A DNA stretch of 64,000 bases, taken from the NCBI GenBank assembly GCA_000729835.1, contig JFHB01000062.1:62001-126000 (forward strand), read 5' to 3'. Position 1 is the first letter of the stretch. The number at the start of each line of letters is the position of its first letter. Shown here in pieces: positions 1-12,814 of the stretch. The DNA comes from Atkinsonella hypoxylon. Lineage: Eukaryota; Ascomycota; Sordariomycetes; Hypocreales; Clavicipitaceae. The notes beneath the pieces were generated by a model, which saw only the letters and a program-made list of their open reading frames with translations, searched no databases and had not been told where the DNA came from. Both the position numbers and the translations under genes were made by a program.

Positions 1-3000
1 CAGTTCTAGTAGTGATGATTCTTACGATTCAGATACGGAATCCACTACTAGTGATACTAGTACTACTAGTAATAATACCCCTTCTTTTAATTACTCTAAC
101 AGAATAATTAAAAACTCCCTACTATACGATATAGGTTCTACCTGTCATATAGTGTGTCGTGGCGGGGTTACCCCCTTGCGCTCTTACATTAGCTTTGCAA
201 GGGATGCCACATATAGATTTTTCTCTATAAGAGTGCGCATTGCCTAAACATCTAGATAGTTTAAGTAAGTAAGCGCGTAAGCAGCTTCTGCTAACTCTTT
301 TTAGCCTTTACTCTTTTAATTAATTAATATCTTTTAGCCTACTTTAATTTACAACACTTAACACTTAAGAGATATTACTTTACTGCTAGTAACACTTTCT
401 CTAACTCTTTAGTATATTTAGCTCCTTTTATATATATATATCTTTTAAGCTGCAATTAATATTTTATTTCTGCCTTTTCTAACTATTTAATCTTCTTGCC
501 TGCTATTGCTTAATAGTATACACTAATAAATATCTCGCTCTCTGCCGATCCTCTTCGATCTTAACGTGCACTATATCGTTACCCGCTTTAGTGTAGGCTG
601 CATGGTCATTTGGGGGTTTGGTTTTAACGCGACAAAATAGTTAACAATAAGGCATTTTTCAGGACTTTTAAGCCTATAAAAAAGGGTAAAACCGCGCCTA
701 TTGCTACTGGAGGAGGTCTAATTTATCCTAAAGGACAGGGAACTGCTATATTCTAGGTACTAGTTAGTATAAATCCAGCTAAATACAGGCCTTTAGCTCT
801 AAAGGATGCTCTATATTGCCTAGGTTTAGATACTAACCTAATTAGTAGTCTAAAGCACTATTTAACAGGGGGCACTCTCCTTAGAAATTAGCTATTTCTA
901 GCTAATAGAAGCTGCTGTAGGCTTCTAAATCCCAAAAAGTATAGTTTCTTCTTATAGCTTAAGGGGCAAGAGACCCCTAAAGTGTGTAAAAACCACGCTA
1001 ATCTCTCTTATATAGGATTTCTAGCTAGCAATAGTTATAATAGCGGTTATAATGCTAGTTATCCTATAGAGGTTTAAATCCCTTAACAGCCTAGTTTTAA
1101 TCTAGAGGAATATAGCTAAATTAAGGAATTATCTAACTTTAAAGAAGAAGAAGCAGATAATACCAATAACGATGCTATAGAGCTATTAGCCCTAGTTCCT
1201 AAACGGGCTTCTAGTTAGATTCCTTCTAATAATAGGGATTTAGAAGGTCTAAATCCTAAGTTGCTAGATATTAGAGGAAGTAGCCGTCTAGATCCCTTAA
1301 ACGAGGCCTGTAGTTCTTAAGAGATCTAGCAAGATAGGGAGTAACAGGAAGCTAGCTCTAATAATAATTCTAGTAGTATAAATCCTACTGCTTCTTCTTT
1401 CTATAAGAAGCTCCTAGAATTAGCTGCTACTTAGCACGTTAGATTAAGGCATATAGGACTCCCTTTACTAAAGAAGACTGCTTCTATTACTAAAGGTATT
1501 CTTAATTTTACAAAAATCAAGGAAAAGGATTTTAACTGTCTAGCTTACAACTAAGCTAAAGCTGTTAGAAGACCTAGTAAGCATGCTATTCCTAACCCCT
1601 CTAGATGTTTAGATATTATAGAGGGAGATACTGTTAAGATAGAGCCTATACTGCACAATAAGAGGCCTTTAGTTCTTTTTCTAATTAATAGAAAATTACA
1701 ATATAAGTGGTCTTTTAATCTAGCTAATAAAGAGGGTTCTACTCTCTATAGCTGTATTAAAGGCTTCTTTAAGGAGTTAAAGAACTAGTATAACTGCTAC
1801 CCTAAACACCTTTACTTTAATAGTAGTATAGAAATTAATACTAGGTTGTAAGCTTAGCTATCTTCTAAGGGTATTTATTTTAGCACCTCTTGCCTCTATA
1901 TTTACAAATAGAATAGGCTAATAGAGAGAGCTATAAGGGTACTTCTAGACCGTTTACGTGCTACTCTACAGTAGTTACAATTACCTCTATATCTATAGTC
2001 TTACATCCTTCCTGCTATAGTAGATTTAGTTAATACTACTGTAAATAGTACTAAACCACTAAGTCCTAAACAGTTATATCTAGCTAATTTAGAGTCTTCT
2101 AAGACCTATAAGCCTAATTTTTCCAAAATTAGAGCTATAGGCTCCTATTGCGAAGTTCTAATCCTATTAGAACAGAGATCTAGGTTGCAGAAGCTAGCTA
2201 AAAGAACTATTCCTAGTAAACTTTTAGCTACGCTAGGTTCTAATGTATATCTAATATACATCCCCTCTAAACGAGCTGTTATTAAGACTAGCTTCATTAA
2301 AATTATAGAAGGAATAGGCTCTATTTCTTAGGGTATCCCTAAGGTTCCTATTAGTTCTATAGTAAATAATCCTTTAGAGGGAGAAATCGATAAATTAGTA
2401 GATAATTATACTCCTAAGTATCCTTATCCTAGTTATCTAGATGTACTGAATTATCCACTAGAACCTGTAGATTAAGCTCTTCTACTAAGCAACTCTATAG
2501 AAGCTGTAGAGGCCCCTAAAGCCCCTATATCTATAGAAGCCCCTTAGGCTAATATAGAACCTATAGAAGCTGAAGCTGAATCTATTAATGCTAATGCTAT
2601 AGATTTAGATAGAGATATATTTTCCTTAATTAAGGATTTATACTTTAAGGTAAGGACTAAAGCAGCTATTACTTCTAATAGTAATAAGGATAAACTTCCT
2701 AATACATAGAAGTAAGCCCTAAAAAGCTCTGCTAAGCAGCATTAAATAGAAGCTACCTATAGCAAATTTAAGCAGCTATTAGCTGCTAGAACCTTTAAAT
2801 TTATAGGGAAAGACTAAGTACCTAAGGGCTAAAGAGTTCTAAAGAATAGGCTTATTTATAGGCTAAAGAGAGATAAAGAAAATAATCCTATAAAATATAA
2901 GGCCTGCCTTATTGCTAAGGGATTTATGCAAATAGAAGGTTAAGACTATTTAGAGACCTTTGCTGCAACTAGTATTCCTTCTAGCTAGCGTATATTATTA

Positions 3001-4333
3001 GCTCTTGCAGCTTTTAATAACTAGGAAGTTGAGTAAATCGATTTTATAGGAGCGTTTTTAAATAGTAAGCTAAAAGAAGCTATTTATATAGAAATCCTAG
3101 ATAGATTCGTTGAATTTGCAGAGCAAGCATTGCTATTAGTAGCTAAGCTACTAAAAAGCTGTAATTACAAGCCCTCTAAAGAGCAAGTAATTAAGCTAGA
3201 AAAATCCCTCTATAGTCTAAAGCAAAGTCCTAGAGAATAGCAGTAAATTCTAACAGAATTACTTTAAAAGCATAGATTTAAACCTCTTATATTAGACCCA
3301 GCAGTCTTTTATAACCTAGCTACATCTACGTATATTGCTACTTATATAGATAGCTGTCTTCTAATTAGGCCTAATTTACGATATATTAATAAGCTTAAAA
3401 AGCTACTAAATTAAGCTTATCCAATAGAAGATAGAGGACCAGCAGAATTCTTCCTAGGCGTTTAAATTACCTATAATAGGTCTAAAAGGTCTATTAAAAT
3501 CCATTAATCTTAATACATCCTCGAAGCCCTAGAAAGATTTAATATACTAGATGCTAAGCTAGCTTTTATCCCTATACAGCTAGGAATCCTAAAGCAACTA
3601 GTTATAAAACCTCTCTTAAAATCCAATTATAAGCTTTATTAGAGCATAATAGGCACTATAATGTACCTTATGTTGCTAACTAGGGCTAATATTGCTTTTT
3701 CCGTTTAGTAGCTATCAACATTCCTAGCTAAGCCCTATATAGAGCATCTAAACGCCTCTAAGCACCTCCTTCAGTACTTAAGTAGTACTAGAAGCTTTGC
3801 TATTGTTTATAAGCGTTCTAGTCTACACTCTTTAGTAGGGTCTTCCTCTAAAAAGTCTTTTAATACTACTATTAGTTGTAAAAAAGTCTTAAAGACCCTC
3901 CTTAGTTATTGCAATAGCGATTTTGCTGGTAATAAAGTCTCTTCTAAGTTAACCTATGCTTATCTATATAAGCTAGCTAGTGGACCTATTAGCTAGAAAT
4001 CGAAAAAAGCTAGTACTATTGCTCTTTCTACTTTAGAAGCAGAATCTAATGCATTATCTAAAGCTATTAGGGAATTAGAGTGGCTCTACAGCCTTTTTAA
4101 GGAGATAAAGCTGCCTTTAACCCCTCCTATTCCTATTAGGTGTAATAATCAAGGCGCTATAGTTACTGCTTACAACCTAACATTATATAGTAGAACTAAG
4201 CACACCCTTTTAAAGTTTAACTACATTAGGGAAAAGATTCGTAAAGGTATAGCTAAGGTTAGTTATATTAATACAAATTAGATGCTAGCAGATAGCCTAA
4301 CTAAGCCTCTTACTATTTAAAAGCATTAACAAT
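1..4333 (+). mobile_element. Copia (Ty1) LTR retrotransposon copy A, partial and RIP-degraded
   Basis: Parallel reading of this stretch and of 14190-17980 shows the same element with scattered C/T and G/A differences. Conceptual translation, ignoring stops, gives a protease-like DTGS-type segment near 125-145, an integrase region (about 1430-2300), reverse transcriptase (about 2860-3750, with LVAKGF-like and YIDS box) and RNase H (about 3980-4310). TAG and TAA stand where Gln or Trp is expected, the pattern left by RIP. The 5' part lies outside the window. The 3' end stops abruptly at 4333, before any plus-strand LTR, where an inverted copy begins. It is non-functional. Confidence 0.88.
154..636. 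repeat. Solo-LTR-like insertion inside Copia copy A
   Basis: This 483-bp segment is absent from the otherwise matching copy at 14330. It is flanked by a 5-bp direct repeat ATAGT (149-153 and 637-641). The element runs from about TGTCGTGGCGGGG near its left end to GCGACA near its right end, as expected of an LTR (TG...CA). No coding sequence is seen. It is most likely a solo LTR of an unrelated LTR element, left after LTR-LTR recombination. The exact termini are uncertain by 1-3 bases. Confidence 0.65.
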
Positions 4334-5026
4334 TATTGAAAATAATAGGGATTACAGGACTAGATATCTAAGAGGGTAGTGGTCTCTTAGATTTAGCACC
4401 TATAATTGCTCCTAGCAATTATCACGTAGTGGAAGCAGCAGCGGCCTAAATCAAGCTGTAGTGTATAGTATAGATCACGTAGAGGCAATAGATAACTGTA
4501 ATAGTAGTATCTTTATATTGAGAGCGCTGTAACGAACAGTAAGAGTAGGATCTTAAATCTTTCTAGTCCCTTATAGACCCTTTAACTATATTAGCGGGCT
4601 ATAGTCGCTAGAAGGGGCTTGTAAGCTACTTTATAATTTCCGCAAAAAGATTTACTATATAAAAACAAAAAAATCGACTCACGGCTATATAAACAAGATG
4701 CCTATATGTATAATTTAACAAATTCCACTAATAATAAGCAACCCTTATAAGTAACTCTATCTAACAATTATACTATTAAATAGCCCTAATTCTTAGCTTT
4801 TAAATAATATACTTCTTAAATTTCTACTATTGCTAGTTGTAGAGAAAATCGCAGTTAAAGTTAACTATAGGTTAGGCAACTTTACCTTAGTTAATTCTAG
4901 ATGTTTTGTATCTAGTAACAGCAATATCTCTACTAAAAATCAACGTAATAAAACCTAATAAGGGTTACGTAATAGAGCAACTAGTAGGCATAAAAATAGG
5001 CTATATAGAGTAGCTTATTTTTAACA
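4334..5026 (-). repeat. LTR of Copia copy C
   Basis: The segment is the reverse complement of the LTRs at 11167-11860 and 18277-18968. On the minus strand it begins TGTTAAAAATAAGC and ends TTTTCAATA. It lies next to the complemented purine-rich tract CTAGAGGGAG, which marks it as the 3' LTR of copy C. Confidence 0.88.
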
Positions 5027-6230
5027 CTCCCTCTAGAAATGTAAGAAGTAACTAGTTCTATAAGCAACTTAGCTCCTTTAAAGGATATTTAAGTTAGAAT
5101 TAACTAACGAAATACAGTACTAATAACAGAACTAAATAACGTAACTAATTCCAGCAATTCCAGGGTAGTTATAGTTAAATATAACTAGTTATTGTTAATT
5201 GTTTTTATTGTTTTCGATTTTTAAATGTTTTTTTGTTGCTTTTCGATTTTTTAAGTGTTTTTATTGCTTTTATAAGCTAGCTAGAAAGCTCTAGTAACTT
5301 AATAAATTGTTAATGCTTTTAAATAGCAAGAGGCTTAGTTAGGCTATCTGCTAGCATCTAATTTGTATTAATATAACTAACCTTAGCTATATCTTTACGA
5401 ATCTTTTCCCTAATGTAGTTAAACTTTAAAAGGGTGTGCTTAGTTCTACTATACAACGTTAGGTTGTAAGCAGTAACTATAGCGCCTTAATTATCACACT
5501 TAATAGGAATAGGAGGGGTTAAAGGTAGCTTTATCTCCTTAAAAAGGCTGTAGAGCTACTCTAATTCCCTTATAGCTTTAGATAATGCATTAGATTCTGC
5601 TTCTAATGTAGAAAGAGCAATAGTACTAGCTTTCTTTAATTTCCAGCTAATAGGTCCACTAGCTAGCTTATATAGATAAGTATAGGTTGATTTAGAAGAG
5701 GTTTTATCACCAGCAAAATCGCTATTGCAATAACCAAGGAGGGTCTTAAGTACTTCTTTAGAGCTAGAAGCTTTAGAAGAGGACCCTAGTGGTATAGAAT
5801 GCTTATAAATAATAGCAAAGCTTCTAGTACTACTTAAGTACCTTAGGAGGTGCTTAGAGGCGTTTAGGTGCTCTATATAGAGCTTAGCTAGAAAGGTTAA
5901 TAACCACTAAACGGAAAAGGCAATATCAGCCCTAGTTAGCAATATTAGGTACATTATAGTGCCTATTATGCTCTAATAAAGCTTATAATCGGATTTTAAG
6001 AGAAGTTTTGTAACTAGTTGCTTTAGAATTCCCGGCTGTATAGAGATAGAAGCTGGCTTAGCATCTAGCATTTTAAATCTTTCTAGGGCTTCAAGGATAT
6101 ATTGAGATTGGTGGATTTTAATAGACCTTTTAGACCTATTACGGGTGATTTGTACACCTAGAAAGAATTCTGCTGGTCCCCTATCTTCTATTGGATAAGC
6201 TTTATGTAATAGCTTCTTTAGCTTGTTGAT
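4334..6230 (-). mobile_element. Copia copy C, inverted and 5'-truncated
   Basis: This is the reverse complement of the family at 11167-18968. A complete LTR (4334-5026) is followed at higher coordinates by the complement of the polypurine tract, then RNase H (about 5330-5700) and the C-terminal part of reverse transcriptase (to about 6230). Similarity stops near 6230, so gag, integrase and the 5' LTR are missing. It abuts copy A head-on at 4333/4334. Stops at Gln/Trp positions show RIP decay. Confidence 0.85.
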
Positions 6231-9200
6231 ATAGCTGTAATGGACTGGCCTAGTGGCTGCTGCTAACTAGCGTCTATAATGAGAACTATAATCATAGGGA
6301 GGAAAGGAGGAAGAGAGAAGGAACCAGAAGCCTCCCTATGCCCCCGTACTATATATCTAGGGGTAGGTCTATTCCCTTAGGAGCCCCTTTTAGTATATAC
6401 TCTATAGCTAAGGTCCTCTCTCTAGGGCCCAGTAAAGCCTAGCTAACCCCTAGATAAATATAGCTTACTTCTATCCCTTTACCTATATAGATCTCTGTCC
6501 CTCTTCTGCTGTCCTCTCTCTACTAAAAGACCTAAGCCTAAGGCTTAAGTCTATAATATACTCTCTTTCTCCTCTTAGGCCCTATAACAATCCCTTTTAT
6601 TATATATAGTAGGTGCTGTAAATAGCAGCTAACACTCTATCTGCTCCCTCTTTACATTTTCTCTGTTATCTACTTATAAAAAAAAAAATAGAATTATAAC
6701 GTCTACGCCTAGGTGCTTCACTCTAGCCGCCCTATTGCTGCACTAACGCACTAGTTGTTGTTAGCGCAGCGTTATAGAGCTAATATATAAATAGACGTTT
6801 GCTCTACCCCCCTTCTCTTTAATTGCCTATAGCACCTAAGTAACAGCTGTTAATTGCTCTACTAACTAACCTATTAGTTGCATTATAATAGGTTAATTAC
6901 GCTCTCTCTACTTAATTATACCCTTCTAGGGTCTATTAACTCTCTACCCCTCTTTGCCTTACAATCCTCTATATATAGCTATTAATTATCTACTTATTAT
7001 ATAGGCGCTAGCTGTAATGCTAGTGTTACTAGTATATAAACTGCTTATATCCCTAGGTCTCTTTACGTTTAGAGTAATTATTGCGTAATAATCTCTTTTA
7101 TTAACTAGAAGGCACTCTCTCTCTTTTATTCTTATTATTGTTGCAAACAGTTATTAGTTATATATAACCTATCTATATATAAGGGGTGTTATTAAGAGTG
7201 TAGAGTGCAAATAGTTATTATTAGTGTTATTCTCTTAGCGTATAATAAACTAATAGCTAGTAGAGCGTAAACAGTTGTTATTATTATTATCCCTTTAGTG
7301 CGCAATAAACTAGTAGCTAGCTTTTAGCTGTTTTTAATATAAAAATAAATAATTTCTTTTCTCTCTCTTTTGCTTTTTCCTTTCTCCTTTATATTATATT
7401 TTATCTCTATATTATAAATAAATAATTCTATTGTTACTTCCTAAAATTCCTTCTATACTATATAGCTACTGCTGCTTCTCTTAATGTAAAAGAACTCTCT
7501 TCTATTGCCTCTAAATAGAATTTATTTAACTGTAAGTAGCTAGCTAATTAGAACTATAAAATATTATTCTATTAGCCTAAAGTACGCTACTCCTTTATCT
7601 ATATATAGCTTATTCTCTTACTAACCTAGAATATATCTAGAACTTTAATAGCTATATTACTAGCGCTAGCGCTCTTACTGCTCCTACTTCTATAGTGCTA
7701 ATAGTCCCTTATTGCTGCTATATCTATAGTTTCTTTATATAAAGGGACTTAAACAATTTAGAGCTATTTAATAGTAATATCCTTAAGGACATTTATATAC
7801 TATATTGCAATAACCTTTATAAGAAGAGCTTATATAACTATTGTTCTAGCTAAAGAAGAGAATACTAACTATATATATAGAGGTATAGAGGCTACATCTA
7901 AAATCTAAGCCTTTTTACTAAGTATTCTTACTTACAGTATTACTTTACTAAAATATAGAAACTTATTAACTAAGGTTTTATAGTTAAGTTTACATTAATT
8001 CTCTCTTACTTTAGCTAGCTTACCTACTAAACTATTCTTACTTATAAGTTCCTAAACGTTTATAATTACTATAATACTATTCTTAAGGATATACTTACTA
8101 CTAACTATATAGAAAAGAAGGTTATACTTTCTCTTTCTCTTTATTATATAACTTAAGCTAGTAGCTTTTTTATACTTACTCTTTCTTCTTCTACAACCTA
8201 TAAAAGTACTATAGCCTTTATTGTTCTAAAGAATAATAAGTTTAACCCTAATAAGTATAAGTATATCTCTATAAATATTAATAATAACTTCTTATTCTCT
8301 TTTATACTTACTACTACTACTGCTATTACTATACCTTTATTGTTACCTCTACCTATACTTATACCTTATTATATACTACTAACCTATACTACTGCTGCCT
8401 CTTTACTACTATATAAGGCTTCTTTACTACTATATATTGTTCCTTTACCTTTATAGAATAACCTTAAGGTAATACACTAGAAATATATCTACCTTTAGGT
8501 AGAGCTTAAAAGCTTAAACTACTTATAGCACTAATTACTATCTATATTTCTAGAGTATATAACTTTAACCTAGCTTACTACCTCTTTAGCCTTCTTTTTC
8601 TCTATTTTTCTCTCCTTTAAAACTATACCTTTACGCTTAAGGCGCTAAGCTATTTAAGACATTATATTCTTACTTATACCTACTAGAGTAAGGCCTTAAT
8701 CTAGAGCGCTAGTTATATTCTTACCTACTCTAGCCCTTATACCTTCTACTAGCGCTACTATTCTAGCTCTAGCTTCTATACTACTCTAGAGATACTATAT
8801 AGTTCCTCTAGCTTCTATTCTATAACTGCCTAGAGAGCAATAAAGTGCCTTTTAGGTAGTTATACCTTTACGCTATAAGCACTAATGCTCTCTTACTACT
8901 TACTAAGAAATTTCCTTTATTTTATTTTATTTTTTTTTTTATAGCTATATAGGCCTCTATAAAAAGGAGTTTATTTTCTTTTATTTTTTAGTTAAAAGTA
9001 ACTAAATTATTATTAAAGTCTATATAAAATTTTACTATACTTTTACTAAGCTTATTATTAAATTAAGTGTTTTTTTACTATAACTTAAATTAATTTAGTG
9101 CCTCTATATTAAGAAAGTTTTCTAGTAGTTTCTATATAAACTAAATAAATTCTACTTACTTAATAAGCACTTAATAGTGTCTCTCTTAGCTTAAGGCGTT

Positions 9201-9949
9201 TTTAGTAGCTAAAATTTTCTTTACTTTATATTCCTTAAGGGATAGGTTAGTATCTATTATAGTTAGCTTAGAACTAAGCTTTAAGTTTATTAGCTACTAA
9301 AAAGGTAAAAGGTTTATTACTACTTACTTAATAAGGTTAATATAGAAAACTAAGTAAATTTCTAGTAGAATATTTAACTTTATAGTTAAAGGTATTAGTA
9401 TATTTATAACTATATACTTTACTATAACCTAATTAAGCTTCTAACTTAAGTAGTTTATTTTAATATAATAAAGTATTAGCTAAACTAAGTTCTTTACTTT
9501 ATACTATTCTATTAGCTTATAGCTTCTATTTAACTACTCTTACTGCTTCTACTAGGTAAAGTTAATTGTAGCTTAAGCAATATTTATACTTTTCTATAGC
9601 TATTTAAGGAACGCTAAAGCCTACTCTTTATATAAAACTTAAGACTCCCCTTTATCTATAAGCTTTTAGATAAAGTCTATATTATACCTATATATTGCTT
9701 AGTTTAAACTTATGCTAGTTACTAAGGAATTTCTATTGTTAATAGCTAGCTAATATATAAAGAGATATTTAGGCTAGTTAAACTGCAAAAAGGCAACTAT
9801 AATCTATAGGATTACTTATACTTCCTAATTAACTCTCTTTATTCTACTGTTTATCTATAGGTAATAGAATATAGATAGTAATTATTTAATTCTAATAAGA
9901 TAATAAAGAGTAGTTTAAAAGGTACTTAACTAATTTAAACTATAGTTAG
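6231..9949. other. AT-rich RIP-type sequence of unassigned origin
   Basis: No intact reading frame and no conserved retroelement motif could be read with confidence. Base composition and TA-rich dinucleotide pattern match the surrounding decayed elements. An imperfect tandem duplication of about 65 bp lies at about 7195-7322, two units each ending AATAAACTA(A/G)TAGCTAG. The part adjoining 9950 may belong to the Gypsy remnant (3' end of pol or LTR). Confidence 0.5.
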
Positions 9950-11166
9950 AGATAATTTATTTTAGAAACCTATAAAACTACTACTAATAATACTTAAACT
10001 GTTAAGTGTATTCCTTTATCTCTATAGAGGTTATTGCCTTTAACTATATATACTTTAAAAGTTAATTAGTAATAACTATTAAGTAAAAGAGTATAGCCTA
10101 GTTTAGCGCTAGTAAATCTATTATAAAATCTATAGAGATCTATAACTAATACCTATTTAGCGCTAAAATAGGTTGTAAGAGGCCTTACTACAACCTTTTA
10201 CTCTTTTAGCTGCTATAATAGTAGTAGTTTTAGATGTACTAAGTAATATCTTAGGATAGCCTATTTTAGTAATAGTTATATATTAATGCCTAGAATATAG
10301 TATTTTGTTCTAGGTAGCCTAATATTAGCAACTTATATATTCTATATATTAGTATAGTAGTTAATAGCTTATACTTAAGGACCTAGAGGCAGCTCTAGTA
10401 GACTAATACTCCTTATATATTAAGGGTGCAGTCTACAATTTATTCTTATATTTTTACCTCTAATAGAAACCTTCTCTTCCCCTTTTAAACTATATTTAAC
10501 CTTATTAGGTATACTAAGTCTTTTTATACTCCTTAGTTCTATAGACTCTATAAGTGTTTATTTAAGAACAGTATTATTCTAGCTAGCACCTATAAAGCTA
10601 CAGCTAGTTAACTTTCTAGCATTACTTTACTAGCTGTTTCTATTTTAATATTCTCTATAACCTCCTTCTTCTCTTTATCTCTATAGAGAGTGCTAAGGCA
10701 GCTAATAGAGAGAGGCTAGAGAACTTAGCCTATTTATAGCGTTACTCTATCTTAATTCTACTCTTATTATAATAATACGTCTAGCTGCTCTACTTATAGC
10801 CCTAAGTAGTATTATAGGTAGTAGTTAAAGAGAGAGAGAAGCTCTACCTACTTAGCCTAACGCTTAAAGATCTTTTATAGAGACGTAAAGTATTCTAGAT
10901 TCTTATAGTCTATAAGAATTATAAAGGGATACACTACTTCCTATAACTCTACTGCTTAGGCTTTAAGGTAAGATATTATCGCTAAAAGTTCCTTATTGTA
11001 AATAGTATAGTTACGTTAAGCTGGAGATAACCTAGCTAAATAGTATACTATAGGCTGCAGCACGCTAGCTTTATTATATTAAGATAAATAGCTACTAAGG
11101 GCCTCTCTTAAGCAATTAGCCTCTACTACTATATCCTTCTTAGGGTTCTACTAAGCTAAGACTAGG
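9950..11166 (-). pseudogene. Ty3/Gypsy pol remnant (RNase H and integrase), RIP-degraded
   Basis: On the minus strand, 10,870-11,166 reads as Gypsy RNase H once stops are read as Gln/Trp. Segments resembling PIVYYLARLSPA, RNYTIYNKE and DYKNLEYF are visible. Near 10,100-10,145 the frame reads ISIDFIIDL, matching the integrase core signature SMDFITDLP. The order RNase H then integrase on the minus strand fits Ty3/Gypsy pol. Copia copy B begins exactly where the RNase H reading breaks off at 11,166, so B probably inserted into this element. I could not find its reverse transcriptase on the far side of B. Confidence 0.72.
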
Positions 11167-11860
11167 TGTTAAAAATAAGCTACCCTGTATAGCCTATTTT
11201 TATGCCTACTAGTTGCTCTATCACGTGACCCTTATTAGGTCTTGTTACGTTGATTTTTGGTAGAGATATCGTTGTTACTAGATGCAAACATCTAGATTTA
11301 ACTAAGGCAAAGTTGCCTAACCTATAGTCAACTTTAACTGCGATTTTCTCCACAACTAGCAATAGTAGAAATTCAAGAAGTATACTATTTAAAAGCTAAG
11401 AATTAGGGCTATCTAATGGTATAATTGTTGGATAGAGTTGCTTATAAGGGTTGCTTATTATTAGTGGAATTTGTTAAATTGTGTATATAGGCGTCTCGTT
11501 TGTATAGCTGTAAGTTGATTTTTTTGTTTTTATATAGTAAATCTTTTTGCGGAAATTATAAAGTAGCCTATAAGCCCCTTCTAGCAACTACAGCCCGCTG
11601 ATATAGTTAGAGGGTCTATAAGGGACTGGAAAGATTCGAGATCCTACTCTTACTAAGTTCGTTACAGCGCTCTTAATATAAAGATACCACTATTACAGTT
11701 ATCTATTGCCTCTACGTAATCTATACTATACACTACAGCTTAATTTAGGCTGCTGCTGCTTCTACTACGTAATAATTGCTAGGAGCAATTATAGGTGCTA
11801 AATCTAAGAGACTACTACCCTCTTAGATATCTAGTTCTGTAATCCCTATTATTTTCAATA
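11167..11860 (+). repeat. 5' LTR of Copia copy B
   Basis: It starts TGTTAAAAATAAGC and ends TTTTCAATA. It is nearly identical to 18277-18968 and to the complement of 4334-5026. The right boundary may be at 11857 (ending CA) or 11860 (ending CAATA, possibly a RIP-altered CAACA). Confidence 0.9.
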
Positions 11861-12814
11861 GGTTATAAGCCCAGAAGACCTATCTGCAAGCTATTAGCCC
11901 GCTGAAATCTACTATTGTATACTGTATTACCCACTAGAAGCTATATTAAGACCTACGCTAGCAGCTATTGCTGCTATTAGTAGCTTGCTGGAAGCTATTA
12001 ATACCTGCTGTATATATATCGCTAGCTACTATACTAGTGTTTTCATTCTGCCCACCCTATGCCTCCTGCACTCTATGCACCCTATATATACACACTTTTA
12101 AAGCTATTCGTAATAGCTAGGTTCTATTGTTGCGCAACATTAAAATATACACATCTATACACATTACATTCGCACTACGAATCGTTTTATTAGGCACTGC
12201 CTAATTAATTATTTCTATTAAGAAATAAGCTCAGCGCTGCACTGCATCGCTTGTTGTTGTTATATTGTGCACCCTATGCACCTCTGTTAGTAGCTATACT
12301 ACAATTTATAGTGTACGCCTAACAGCTCTTGTTGCGGATATTCCTGTGTTTTCAGTTGCAGAATTAATTTGTGTAGTAATCCCACCGGTTGGGATTTTAA
12401 AGTAGGAATTAGCTAGATATCCCTAAATTAGCTGTACCTAGGTCTCCACTGATTTATTAGAACCTAATTGGAGAAGAATCTCCTGAATTTTTTGGCTAAA
12501 AATAGCTAGAACCTATGTTTTGTACCTCTTGCAACCGCTTGTTAATCTAGTCTGCTATATAAATTGTATGCGCATATAGATCGCGATATAACGCAGCCTT
12601 TAGAGCCTGTTATACCTATTACGAAAGAAATTGGAGAAAAATCTTAGTATAATTTCTGAAGATATAGGGCACTTCTAGGCCTATAATAGAGCAATCTATT
12701 AATATCTAGTAGAGGTTATTACTGTTATTTACTACCTTTTCCACTGTAATTTAGGCTATAATTAGCTATAAAGAGCGTTAAATTAGCTATTAAAAACCCT
12801 TAAAATAGCACTAA

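Noticed and set aside
8450..8700. Possible chromodomain at the end of the Gypsy integrase
   Set aside because: A short minus-strand YLVYYLK-like string resembles YLVKWKGY only weakly, so it cannot be supported.
11180..11362. 60-residue minus-strand frame, repeated at 18290-18472
   Set aside because: It lies wholly inside the two LTRs of Copia copy B and is open by chance; both copies simply share the repeat.
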